A stretch of DNA of 64,000 nt. Origin: Selenomonas sp963528755 (GTDB lineage Bacteria > Bacillota > Negativicutes > Selenomonadales > Selenomonadaceae). The translations under genes were made by a program, and so were the position numbers. Positions within the stretch are counted from its first letter, which is position 1. Each line of letters starts with the position of its first letter. The stretch is from the NCBI RefSeq assembly GCF_963528755.1, contig NZ_CAURXA010000005.1, positions 124,001-188,000 on the forward strand, read 5' to 3'. The notes under the pieces are model-generated. The model was not told the origin of the DNA. It did no database searches and saw only the letters and a program-made list of their open reading frames with translations. Shown one piece after another: positions 25,803 through 33,861 of this stretch.

Positions 25803-25842
25803 AAGCACGGCATCGCCCCGTGCTTTCCAAAGCATTGGAGGG
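25803..25842 (+). promoter_or_regulatory. 5' leader hairpin and ribosome site of the TonB receptor gene
   Basis: AAGCACGG (25803-25810) pairs with CCGTGCTT (25818-25825). The string CCGTGCTTTCC (25818-25828) is identical to that at 13753-13763 in the stem-loop before the ABC ATPase gene. CCAA (25827-25830) can pair with TTGG (25835-25838), touching the GGAGGG ribosome site at 25837-25842. This could give translational control. Confidence 0.4.
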
Positions 25843-25850
25843 AAACGCAA

Positions 25851-28800
25851 GTGAAAGAAATCACCGTTCGGAAAAAGAACGCGTTGGCGTTCGCTGTCGC
25901 GCTCCATCTCATGCTGCCTCTTTGTACGGTACAGGCGCATGAAAGTGCGGGAGAGATAGACGTTCAGACGGGATCCGTTGACGTCGAAGCAAACGCCGCG
26001 AAAGAGGATGCGAAGTACGAGTCGCAGTCTACGACGATCATCACGAAAGAGGACATCGAGAAGAAGCAGGCGAAATCCGTCGAGGACATCATCTTCGACG
26101 AGACGGGTATGACGCGGAGCGTCGATGCCATGGGGCGCGTCACGCTCTCGATTCGCGGCGCGGAGCCGCGCCATACTTTGATTCTCGTCGACGGTCAGCC
26201 CGTCATGGGCGACTTCGCCAAGTATACGGGCGCGGGCGACGAACTGCAGCGGCTCGGCACGGAGAACGTCGAGCGCATCGAGATCATCCGCGGCGCGGCG
26301 AGCGCGAAGTACGGCGCCGACGCTATCGGCGGCGTCGTCAACGTCATCACGAAGGCGGCGGCGAAGAGTGCAGGTCTGCGTCTGAATCTTGAAGGCAGAC
26401 GTGCTGCGGGCGATTCGAATCTGCCATACAAGAACTTCTTCCTGCGCGCCGACTCGGGCAAGATCGGCAAGCTGCGCGTCGCAGCCTACGGCGGCAAGCG
26501 CGACATCATGCCGATTTACAGCATGGAATCCTTCGGCGGTCTCATCAAGAGCGGCGACTCTTATGAAGACGAGGAAAGCCGTGTGCGAAACTCACTGCGC
26601 TACTATGGCGACATTAAGAACATCGGACTTGTCGCATCCTATGATCTTGATAAGAATCATAGTCTTTCTTTGAACCTCGATCATACAGCAGAGGATATGG
26701 AGCGTTTCGTCAAGCGATCTAATTCTGGGGGAGAGGGTCTGCAGAACTTCAAGCGTGAGCTTGACCGCAACACCTATCGCCTCTCGTATGCTGGGCGCGG
26801 CGGCAATTCGGATTGGAATGTCTCTCTCGACTATGCAAAGATGAACGAGGACGATACGACGCTGACCTCGGACTATATCAATTCTCCCTATGAAGGCAAG
26901 AACACGCTCAACTACATCGACGACATCATGCATCAGCAATGGAGCCTCAAGGCATCGGCAAACACCCAGATCCATCGCGATCATCTGCTGACCTACGGCA
27001 TTGGCTACACGCAGGAGAAGGGCGAGGGCAGCCGAATCAAGAACGCGCCGAACAGCCATACGCGCATGATCGATCCGTGGGAGTACGATAAGAACCTTTA
27101 TACGAGAGGCGGCGCGGGTGCGCCATCTTCGCGCGTGCACGACTATGCGATGACGCGAAATGAAGCGGGAGTGCCGAAGTATGACAATGAATACGAGTGG
27201 TATGGATATAAGGACGCTGCCGGACGTTCGCTGGAGCCAATCTATACGTATCAGGATTATTTGAAATATGGCTCGCAGGGCTATGATAAAGACTGGAATC
27301 CAGCGCCGCCGGATGTCATGGCGCGACTGATGGCATTCGGTCAGCAACTGCTTGATGATGCTCGCAACCAGGATCTGACTCATATTGATACGCCGACTTC
27401 GGCAATCAATCACTACTATGACCAGGAATTTGCCAATTATGATCGTAAAATGTTTGGACATGCAGTACTTTGGAACGGAAAAGCGTTCAATGAAGAGTTT
27501 GAGGCGCGGCAGAACCGATTGACGATTGGCAGTGTGGAGATCAAGAAGCAATATGTGTTTTTGCAGGACGCATGGCAGATCAATCGAAATACTTTGCTCT
27601 CGCCAATTCTGCGCGTCGATCACAGCAGCCTTTTCGGCACACATGCGACGTTCAATATCGGCATGACGCACAACATCGGCGGCAAGACGAACCAGCGCTT
27701 CAAGGCGAATCTCGGCACGGGTTATACCGAGCCGGGCATGGGCGAGCTTTATTACAACTGGGAGATGTATGCAGGTGCGCCGATGGGGCTTGAACGAGCG
27801 CGCCTTGGCTACTATTTTGTCGGCAATCCGAACTTGAAGCCGGAGAAGTCCCTCAACTTCGATCTTGGCTATGAGGGCGAGAGCAAGGATGGCAGGGACA
27901 GCTACCGTATCAATGCTTTCCACAACCGCATCGACAACTATATGACGACCTACTTCACGGGTTATCTTATGGATTTCCATCCGGAAATTTCCGCTGATGC
28001 CAGATGGCTCCTGCCGCCCGATATGATTTACAGCTTCAAGAACATCGGCAAGGCAGAGATCACAGGTCTTGAAGCGGAGTATAACCATCGCTTTGACAAG
28101 CATTGGTCGGCGAAGCTCGGCTATACCTATCTTCATGCCATCAACAAGAGCGATCCGAACATGCCGGATCGTTTGCTCGATCGGCCGCAGCACAAGATCG
28201 ACCTTGGCGTGACCTACGAGAATCAAGGCTGGCGTGCGACGCTTTGGGGGAACTACTACGTCAACATGCTCGACAGCAACAGTGTTGCGAACAACGGCAA
28301 CTATTACGATTGGGACGGCGTGACAGGAAAATGGCACTACAACTTCGCTGAAGGCGGCAAGCAGACGTACGAGACAAAGACCTTCGGTATCTGGAACTTC
28401 ATCCTGCAAAAAGACTTCGGCAAGGACGCGAGCGCCTATATCGGCGTCGACAATATCTTCAACCACCGCGATGACGACCGCGCGATCAACGAGCGCACGT
28501 ACCGCATCGGCGTGAACTTGAAGTTCGGTCCTGACGCGAGCACGGGGGCGGGCGGGCGCTTCAAGAAGGAAGAAGTGCATCTCATCCCCGAAGACGCATG
28601 GTTCATCCAAAAGCCCTTCGATACGACGAAGGAAAAGGGCGTGCGTGTCATCGGCGATTATTGCGCACGCTGGAATGCCTTTACAGGCAAGGAAAAGCCG
28701 TCTGAAGCGCGTGTCACGACCACCGCGAGCGTAAGTGACGGCGCGTATAAGAACTACCTCGAAAAAGCCGAGCACGGTTTCGAGCAGCGGCTGCGCGTCG

Positions 28801-30731
28801 GCGTGGATGCGAGGATCGATGCGAACACGAATCTCACTATTTTGGGAAGCGCTTCGGGCGCAGAGGGCGTCGGTACCGATACCGATGTCGCCAAAAGCCG
28901 TGGACTCAACCATGTGCGCCTTGACGAGGCGAATCTCACCGTACATGCGAACGACTGGGACTTCTCCCTTGGACGCATGACGGAGCCGATGGGCGTCACA
29001 GGCTATTACTTCGGCAAGGAGTACGACGGCGGTCGTGCTGTCTGGACGGGCGCTCATACGCAGGTGCGTTTCGGCTACGGCGACTTCCGACACTCGACGG
29101 GCGTCACAGACTCCGCCTATACGCACGCGACACGCCAGAGCTTCGTGCGCGGCGTGACCAAAGAGGAATGGCTGGGCTATAAGGCGACCTCGATCAACAG
29201 CCGTACGACGGACGCCGTTCCGTATTATCCGAACTACAGTACGCTCATCAAGGATACCCCGGGATTTGACGGACTGTATCAACGGCTCGCCAAGGTGCAG
29301 AGTTTGGCAGAGGAAAAGCAGATTCTTGACGAGTATCTGAATGTTGTCAAACAGGATAATCCCAAAGCATATCAAAAATTGATGGATCAGTTGTCTGAGA
29401 AAGGGAAAATCCAGCACGATGACTTCGCATGGTACAAGGTGACCGTGAGGGACAAACATGGCAGCGTCGTCGGGACATATCTTTCACAGGAAGAAAGTCC
29501 GCAGCTGAAGAAGCTGCATCCGAGGGCAAGCCTTTCTTATCAAGATAGATTCAATCGCGAGAAGATGGAGGATGTCACCCGTAAGGCATGGGAGTCGGCA
29601 GAGGCAGATCTGGAGACGACGCGGACGCGGGTGGAGAAGCCTGATAATATCGACGGTCATCCGGACGGGGTTTATAATCTGACGTATGAGTTCTACGGCT
29701 ATGGAACATATCACGGAAAGAAGCCGATCCTTGGCTACAATTTGAAGATGAGTGATTTGCAGCCCGGAGATTTCAGATCAATGACGAAGGATGAGGCAAA
29801 AGAGCGCACCATTCGTTCCTCTTGGGATAAAAGCGCTTACCACGAGGTGCAGTCGTTGAAACGCGACCCGGATGATCCCAATAGTGGATTTACATTAAAC
29901 GGGAAGATTCCGGTAGGCAATAAAAGGGGCATATCGTATCTCGGTCAAACGATCATCGACTATCTGATTGATGATTATTATTGGGGTCCGGAGGACAAGA
30001 GCGCTCAACCGCTCAAGCTGCTGGAACGCGCAGGCTATTTTGTGCTGCAAGTCGGCACCGTTCTCGAGCGCGACCAGATCCCTGCGCTCAAGCAGGCGTT
30101 CTATGTGCAGGCACGTCACGAACTTACGCCGAATCTCGGCGTCGCCGCTTGGTATCTGCGCTCGGTCGGCAATGACTCGCATCGCTTCCTCGCGGCGAAC
30201 GGCACGACGAACGATGTCAGCACATTCGATACGCTCGCGAACGTCGTCGGCGTCGGCGCGAAGTGGCAGCTCTCGAAGAACGCCGCGCTGTCCTTCGACT
30301 ACGGCGTGAACACGACTGACTTTGGCAAGTACATGAACGGCCACACGCGCTACGAGCACAAGAGCGGCACAGCCGACTTCGCCATCAAAGGCAGGGAAAC
30401 CGGCTCTGCACCAAAATTCTGGGTCATGCGGCTCGATCTCGGCAAAGCCGATACGAATGTGCCGCATTCGTGGAATGCGTTCATCGACTACAAGCGCTTC
30501 GAGCACGGCTCCTTCTTCGGCGGCAACGGCACGGAAGCGCTGCCCGACCGCTACCTCGACGGTATCAAGAGCTTCACCGTCGGTGCGGGCTACGTGCCGA
30601 TGGAAAACCTCCTCGTCGAAGCCTTCTACACCTTCGGCGCCAAAGGCATCGGCGCACGTGACACCCTCTACGGACCCGAGCGCTTCAGCCTCGGCGACTA
30701 CGCAAGGGTGCAGCTCACCTATCGCTTCTAA
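25851..30731 (+). CDS. TonB-dependent outer-membrane receptor fused to a second beta-barrel
   Basis: A single 1626-residue frame from GTG 25851. A signal peptide spans about residues 1-29. The TonB plug follows (about 60-175), with SVEDIIFDETGMTRSVDAMG, LILVDGQPV, VERIEIIRGAASAKYGADAI and GGVVNVIT. A 22-strand-type barrel then ends at TYRIGVNLKF (Phe892), a proper outer-membrane C-terminus. Instead of a stop, a linker leads into a second region of about 730 residues rich in alternating strands (RLRVGVDARIDANTNL, DWDFSLGRMTEPMG) with a hydrophilic insert at about 1120-1370. It ends ARVQLTYRF, again a barrel end. The first part imports iron chelates, haem or cobalamin. The second looks like a porin. 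A strong terminator follows. No frameshift is visible. Confidence 0.85.
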   Translation: MKEITVRKKNALAFAVALHLMLPLCTVQAHESAGEIDVQTGSVDVEANAAKEDAKYESQSTTIITKEDIEKKQAKSVEDIIFDETGMTRSVDAMGRVTLSIRGAEPRHTLILVDGQPVMGDFAKYTGAGDELQRLGTENVERIEIIRGAASAKYGADAIGGVVNVITKAAAKSAGLRLNLEGRRAAGDSNLPYKNFFLRADSGKIGKLRVAAYGGKRDIMPIYSMESFGGLIKSGDSYEDEESRVRNSLRYYGDIKNIGLVASYDLDKNHSLSLNLDHTAEDMERFVKRSNSGGEGLQNFKRELDRNTYRLSYAGRGGNSDWNVSLDYAKMNEDDTTLTSDYINSPYEGKNTLNYIDDIMHQQWSLKASANTQIHRDHLLTYGIGYTQEKGEGSRIKNAPNSHTRMIDPWEYDKNLYTRGGAGAPSSRVHDYAMTRNEAGVPKYDNEYEWYGYKDAAGRSLEPIYTYQDYLKYGSQGYDKDWNPAPPDVMARLMAFGQQLLDDARNQDLTHIDTPTSAINHYYDQEFANYDRKMFGHAVLWNGKAFNEEFEARQNRLTIGSVEIKKQYVFLQDAWQINRNTLLSPILRVDHSSLFGTHATFNIGMTHNIGGKTNQRFKANLGTGYTEPGMGELYYNWEMYAGAPMGLERARLGYYFVGNPNLKPEKSLNFDLGYEGESKDGRDSYRINAFHNRIDNYMTTYFTGYLMDFHPEISADARWLLPPDMIYSFKNIGKAEITGLEAEYNHRFDKHWSAKLGYTYLHAINKSDPNMPDRLLDRPQHKIDLGVTYENQGWRATLWGNYYVNMLDSNSVANNGNYYDWDGVTGKWHYNFAEGGKQTYETKTFGIWNFILQKDFGKDASAYIGVDNIFNHRDDDRAINERTYRIGVNLKFGPDASTGAGGRFKKEEVHLIPEDAWFIQKPFDTTKEKGVRVIGDYCARWNAFTGKEKPSEARVTTTASVSDGAYKNYLEKAEHGFEQRLRVGVDARIDANTNLTILGSASGAEGVGTDTDVAKSRGLNHVRLDEANLTVHANDWDFSLGRMTEPMGVTGYYFGKEYDGGRAVWTGAHTQVRFGYGDFRHSTGVTDSAYTHATRQSFVRGVTKEEWLGYKATSINSRTTDAVPYYPNYSTLIKDTPGFDGLYQRLAKVQSLAEEKQILDEYLNVVKQDNPKAYQKLMDQLSEKGKIQHDDFAWYKVTVRDKHGSVVGTYLSQEESPQLKKLHPRASLSYQDRFNREKMEDVTRKAWESAEADLETTRTRVEKPDNIDGHPDGVYNLTYEFYGYGTYHGKKPILGYNLKMSDLQPGDFRSMTKDEAKERTIRSSWDKSAYHEVQSLKRDPDDPNSGFTLNGKIPVGNKRGISYLGQTIIDYLIDDYYWGPEDKSAQPLKLLERAGYFVLQVGTVLERDQIPALKQAFYVQARHELTPNLGVAAWYLRSVGNDSHRFLAANGTTNDVSTFDTLANVVGVGAKWQLSKNAALSFDYGVNTTDFGKYMNGHTRYEHKSGTADFAIKGRETGSAPKFWVMRLDLGKADTNVPHSWNAFIDYKRFEHGSFFGGNGTEALPDRYLDGIKSFTVGAGYVPMENLLVEAFYTFGAKGIGARDTLYGPERFSLGDYARVQLTYRF

Positions 30732-30748
30732 GGTCGAAAATCAAGAAA

Positions 30749-30796
30749 ATGTCAAACAGCCCGACGAAAATCCGTCGGGCTGTTTGACATCTTTTT
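30749..30796. terminator. Strong terminator between the TonB fusion gene and the MATE gene
   Basis: ATGTCAAACAGCCCGACG (30749-30766) pairs perfectly with CGTCGGGCTGTTTGACAT (30773-30790), an 18-base-pair stem with a six-base loop, followed by CTTTTT. On the other strand a T-rich stretch also follows, so it may serve the convergent MATE gene that ends at 30820. Confidence 0.93.
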
Positions 30797-30819
30797 GATA
30801 GAAAGGCAGCGGGTGCTCT

Positions 30820-32298
30820 TCATGAGACGCGACACAGCGCTCTTCGGCAGCCGAGCCACAGCAGTCCTGTCATGACGAAGAAGCTGACACTGTAGGCGCT
30901 GTAGACGATGTGCATGGAGTGGATGCCAGTCATGTCCCAGCCCCAGCACCATGCGACGCGAAAGAGGCAGTAGGCGGCGAGCGCGGTCATCATGGGATAG
31001 AGGGTGTCGCCCAAACCGCGGATCGCGCCGATGTAGATCTGATTGACGCCGTAGAGCCAGTAGAAGGGGAATGTGTAGTAAACGGCGTCAAGCGCATTCG
31101 CAGCGACGGCAGGATCGTCGGTGAAGAGCGCGATGAGCGCGGGCGCAGCAAGACCTGCGATGAATGCCATCGCCATTGCCCCGCCCGCCGCGAGACGAAG
31201 GCTTATGCGAAGCCCTGTACGCACGCGCGCAAGGTCGTGTGCACCGACGTTCTGCCCGATGAAACTTGTGAGCGCTATGCCGAACGCGAAGAGCGGATAG
31301 TAGAGGAAGCCCTCGATGCGTGCATAGACGGTCATGCCCGCCATCGCCGCATAGCCGAAGGAGTTGATGTACGTCTGGATGACGAGGGAGGAAAGGCTCA
31401 TGAAGACGGCCTGAAGCCCGGCGGGAATGCTTGTGCTGAGGATGGGCAGGAGATGCCCCAAAGCGAAGAAGGGGCGGCTAAAGCGCAGTTTCCATGTGCC
31501 ATGGAGATGGAACAGTTTCCACAGGGCGAGCAGCGCCGCTGCATACTGCGCGAGGACGGTCGCGGCTGCCGCGCCTGCAATGCCGCAGGGAATGACGATG
31601 AGCAGCACGACGTCGAGCGCGATGTTGAGCACGACAGCGGCGGCGAGATAATGAAGAGCGCTCGTCGTATTGCCGAGCGCTCTCAGGATGGCGCTCGCTG
31701 TATTGTAGAGAAGCTGTGCAAGCATACCGTAGAGCACGGTTCGCAGATAGAGGCTCGCTGCCAGGATGAGTTCGGCGGGCGTGGAGAGTGCCGCGAGCAG
31801 CTGCTCGGTCAGAACGATGCCGGCCGCCGTAAAGAGAGCGGCGAACAACGCGACGGTGATGAAGATGCTCTGTACGAGTGCGCTGAGACGCGCATAATCC
31901 TTTTCCCCGTAGAGGTGGGAGACGAGGACGCTGAGTCCCGCCGAGAAGCCGATGAAGAAATTGACGATGACGGAGAGGATGAGGCTCGCCGTGCCTACAG
32001 CGGCAAGCGCCTGTGCGCCGAGCACCTGTCCGACGAGGGCAGTATCCGCAATCGTGTAGAACTGCTGCAAGAGCTGCGAGAGCAGGATCGGCAGCATGAA
32101 GACGAGCAGCTGACGCGGGATCGCCCCGCGTGTAAAATCCTGTTGATCAGCGCTATGGAAGAGCAGAACGTGGAGGTGGTGCAGATTGTGATGAAGAAAG
32201 TCATAAGTGAGCGGATTGTGCACGCCGTAAATCCGCTCGCGATGCCGCAAAGCACGAAGTTTGCCAAGAATCTTGTCCATAAAATTCGATTCTAGCAC
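30820..32298 (-). CDS. MATE-family multidrug/metabolite exporter
   Basis: A 492-residue inner-membrane protein with about twelve hydrophobic segments, in two related halves. Family features are GAIPRQLLVFMLPILLSQLL at the first helix, YTIADTALVGQVLGAQALAA and, in the second half, YINSFGYAAMAGMTVYARIE. These proteins expel drugs or metabolites against Na+ or H+. The GTG at 32298 overlaps the stop of the small upstream gene, while ATG 32280 gives a shorter start. The roughly 60-residue hydrophilic N-terminal segment before the first helix, with several His, is longer than usual. It is the last gene of a minus-strand corA operon. The substrate is unknown. Confidence 0.9.
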   Translation of the reverse strand: MLESNFMDKILGKLRALRHRERIYGVHNPLTYDFLHHNLHHLHVLLFHSADQQDFTRGAIPRQLLVFMLPILLSQLLQQFYTIADTALVGQVLGAQALAAVGTASLILSVIVNFFIGFSAGLSVLVSHLYGEKDYARLSALVQSIFITVALFAALFTAAGIVLTEQLLAALSTPAELILAASLYLRTVLYGMLAQLLYNTASAILRALGNTTSALHYLAAAVVLNIALDVVLLIVIPCGIAGAAAATVLAQYAAALLALWKLFHLHGTWKLRFSRPFFALGHLLPILSTSIPAGLQAVFMSLSSLVIQTYINSFGYAAMAGMTVYARIEGFLYYPLFAFGIALTSFIGQNVGAHDLARVRTGLRISLRLAAGGAMAMAFIAGLAAPALIALFTDDPAVAANALDAVYYTFPFYWLYGVNQIYIGAIRGLGDTLYPMMTALAAYCLFRVAWCWGWDMTGIHSMHIVYSAYSVSFFVMTGLLWLGCRRALCRVS

Positions 32299-32522
32299 GA
32301 GCTTTTCCCGAGCCTTGGATGTGTGCTCGGGCGCAGGCTGCGGATTCTTATGAGACGCAGTGCTTCTTTGATGTCTACATCGTCCCGCATATCACCCCTT
32401 TCGTAGACGCAGACAGGATCTTTGACACCGATCTCGCTCGCGGGCATGTAGATGTATTCGGCGTTTTCTGCATCACCGAAGATGAGGCCGCTCTTTAGCT
32501 CGGATTCAATGAGGGATGCCAT
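32292..32522 (-). CDS. Small protein of unknown function (76 residues)
   Basis: The start has a good GGAGG site ten bases upstream, and the gene sits between corA and the MATE gene with 21 bases to the former and an overlap with the latter. The protein is acidic in the middle (YERGDMRDDVDIKEALRLI) and basic at the end (RPSTHPRLGK). It has no membrane segment, no signal and a single Cys at the C-terminus. I do not recognise a family. Its tight coupling suggests it is made together with the two transporters. Confidence 0.7.
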   Translation of the reverse strand: MASLIESELKSGLIFGDAENAEYIYMPASEIGVKDPVCVYERGDMRDDVDIKEALRLIRIRSLRPSTHPRLGKSSC

Positions 32523-32543
32523 ACTTGCCTCCGATTCGTAGCT

Positions 32544-33497
32544 TCAAAACATATTCTTGCGCCATAGGACATAGGATGACGCTCCGGCGATGACGGCGGC
32601 GAGGATAGCGATGGAGAGAAATGCCGTCGAGTCGTCTGCCAGCGGGACGGGGACGTTCATGCCGAAGAAGCTCGATATGACCGTCGGGATTGCGAGGATG
32701 ATCGTCATGGCAGCGAGGAATTTCATCACGAGGTTCTGATTGTTCGAGATGATGGAAGAAAAGGTATCCGACATGCGCGCGAGGATCTTGTTATAAAGCT
32801 CAACCATCTCGCGCGCCTGCTTGTTTTCGATGATGACGTCTTCCAAGAGGTCCTCGTCCTCTTCGTAAATCTTGATGATGGGCGTCAGGGATTGGTTGGA
32901 GCGCAAACGCAGAAGCTTATCGAGAACAGCGCCGTTGGAGCGCAAGGCTGCACTGAAATAAGTCAAGCCTTTCTGCAGTTCGAGGAGGCGCAAGATGTCG
33001 CTGTTTTCCATCGAGCGGCGCAGGTTCAGCTCGATTTCATCCGAGTGTTTGTTGATCTGCCTGAGATAGCGCAGATAGAAGGTCGCCGACTTGTAGAGAA
33101 TCTGAAAGAGGAAGCGCGTCTTCTTGAACGTGCGGAAGAGCTTCGCCGTGTTCTCGTTGAATTCCGATAGGACAGGCGTATCCTCCAAGCAGACTGTGAT
33201 GAAGTAGTCCGCCGTCAGAATGATGGCGAGCGGCAACGTGTCATAGCTGTCCTGACCGCGCATGACAGGGACATTGGTCAGGACCATGACGGAGTTGTCT
33301 TCGACATCCGTATGGGAACGCTCCTCGTCATCGAGTGCGGAACGCAGAAAGTCCGGCTCGACTTCTGTGAGGTTGCTGACAACCTTGAGTTCGTAAGGCG
33401 TGGGGTCGATGATGTTGATCCATGCGCCCTTTTCGAGCGTCTTGAGCGTCAGAGTCTGCAGGGGGCCGCTCTCAAGGGACTTGAAGATTTTGAGCAT
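32544..33497 (-). CDS. corA: CorA-family magnesium/divalent cation channel
   Basis: A 317-residue protein that takes up Mg2+ (sometimes Co2+ or Ni2+) as a pentamer. A long cytoplasmic N-terminal domain, rich in charged helices, leads to two C-terminal transmembrane helices. The signature GMN is present in SSFFGMNVPVP near residue 278, and the short tail is WRKNMF. The ribosome site AAAGGAG is eleven bases before the ATG and lies in a predicted hairpin (see the leader entry), which suggests translational control. It is first in a three-gene minus-strand unit. Mn or Co specificity cannot be excluded. Confidence 0.94.
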   Translation of the reverse strand: MLKIFKSLESGPLQTLTLKTLEKGAWINIIDPTPYELKVVSNLTEVEPDFLRSALDDEERSHTDVEDNSVMVLTNVPVMRGQDSYDTLPLAIILTADYFITVCLEDTPVLSEFNENTAKLFRTFKKTRFLFQILYKSATFYLRYLRQINKHSDEIELNLRRSMENSDILRLLELQKGLTYFSAALRSNGAVLDKLLRLRSNQSLTPIIKIYEEDEDLLEDVIIENKQAREMVELYNKILARMSDTFSSIISNNQNLVMKFLAAMTIILAIPTVISSFFGMNVPVPLADDSTAFLSIAILAAVIAGASSYVLWRKNMF

Positions 33498-33499
33498 AG

Positions 33500-33569
33500 A
33501 CAGGGAGTCTCCTTTCGCGGAAGCTCCCCAAGGTCAAATGCAGGATGCTTTGAGAAAAAGGAGGCTTCC
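33500..33569 (-). promoter_or_regulatory. corA leader with two mutually exclusive hairpins masking or freeing the ribosome site
   Basis: Read on the minus strand. Structure 1 pairs GGAAGCCTCC (33569-33560) with GGGGAGCTTCC (33529-33519). Structure 2 pairs GGGAGCTTCC (33528-33519) with GGAGACTCCC (33512-33503) across loop GCGAAA; nine of ten positions pair, one of them G-U, and it buries the GGAG ribosome site. Both use GGGGAGCTTCC, so only one can form at a time. This is the layout of a translational switch, possibly sensing Mg2+. Confidence 0.5.
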
Positions 33570-33617
33570 AAGCGTTTTCTTTTTATTTGTCGTGCAACTA
33601 GGGTGATCTCCGTCCAT
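33534..33617 (-). CDS. Possible 27-residue leader peptide upstream of corA
   Basis: On the minus strand an ATG at 33617 follows GGTGAGGAA and opens a 27-codon frame (starting MDGDHPSCTTNKKK) that stops at 33534-33536. It runs through the upstream strand of hairpin structure 1 and stops just before the strand shared by both hairpins. Ribosome position on this frame could therefore set which hairpin forms. Spacing of the ribosome site is short, and coding evidence is only positional. Confidence 0.25.
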   Translation of the reverse strand: MDGDHPSCTTNKKKTLGSLLFLKASCI

Positions 33618-33861
33618 TTCCTCACCAGCTTTCCTTAAGACGAATACGAACAACGATTATTCTTTTAGCTTACTCCAGAGAAGAGCTTTCGTCAACTGTT
33701 TAAGTACGTTTTTAGCGTTTTTGAGAAACAATTATCCTTGAATCCAGAGAGAAAAAGCGTTAAAATACAAGAATAAGTTTGAGACTGAATCATACGTTAC
33801 GGCAGGTTTTTCTGTCAGATATTTTCAGCATATACTATCCTAGATTTTAGGCGGTGAGTTC
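33618..33861. other. AT-rich intergenic region between corA and the activase gene
   Basis: This stretch separates divergent genes and must hold both promoters. On the plus strand TATACT (33831-33836) is a fair -10 box with only a weak -35, and GGCGGTGAG precedes the ATG at 33862. On the minus strand TTGACG (33695-33690) could be a -35, but no good -10 lies at the right distance. No RNA gene or repeat was recognised. Confidence 0.4.

Noticed and set aside
33831..33836. TATACT as a firm promoter of the activase gene
   Set aside because: The -10 is fair, but no convincing -35 or extended -10 is present, so it is only mentioned in the intergenic entry.
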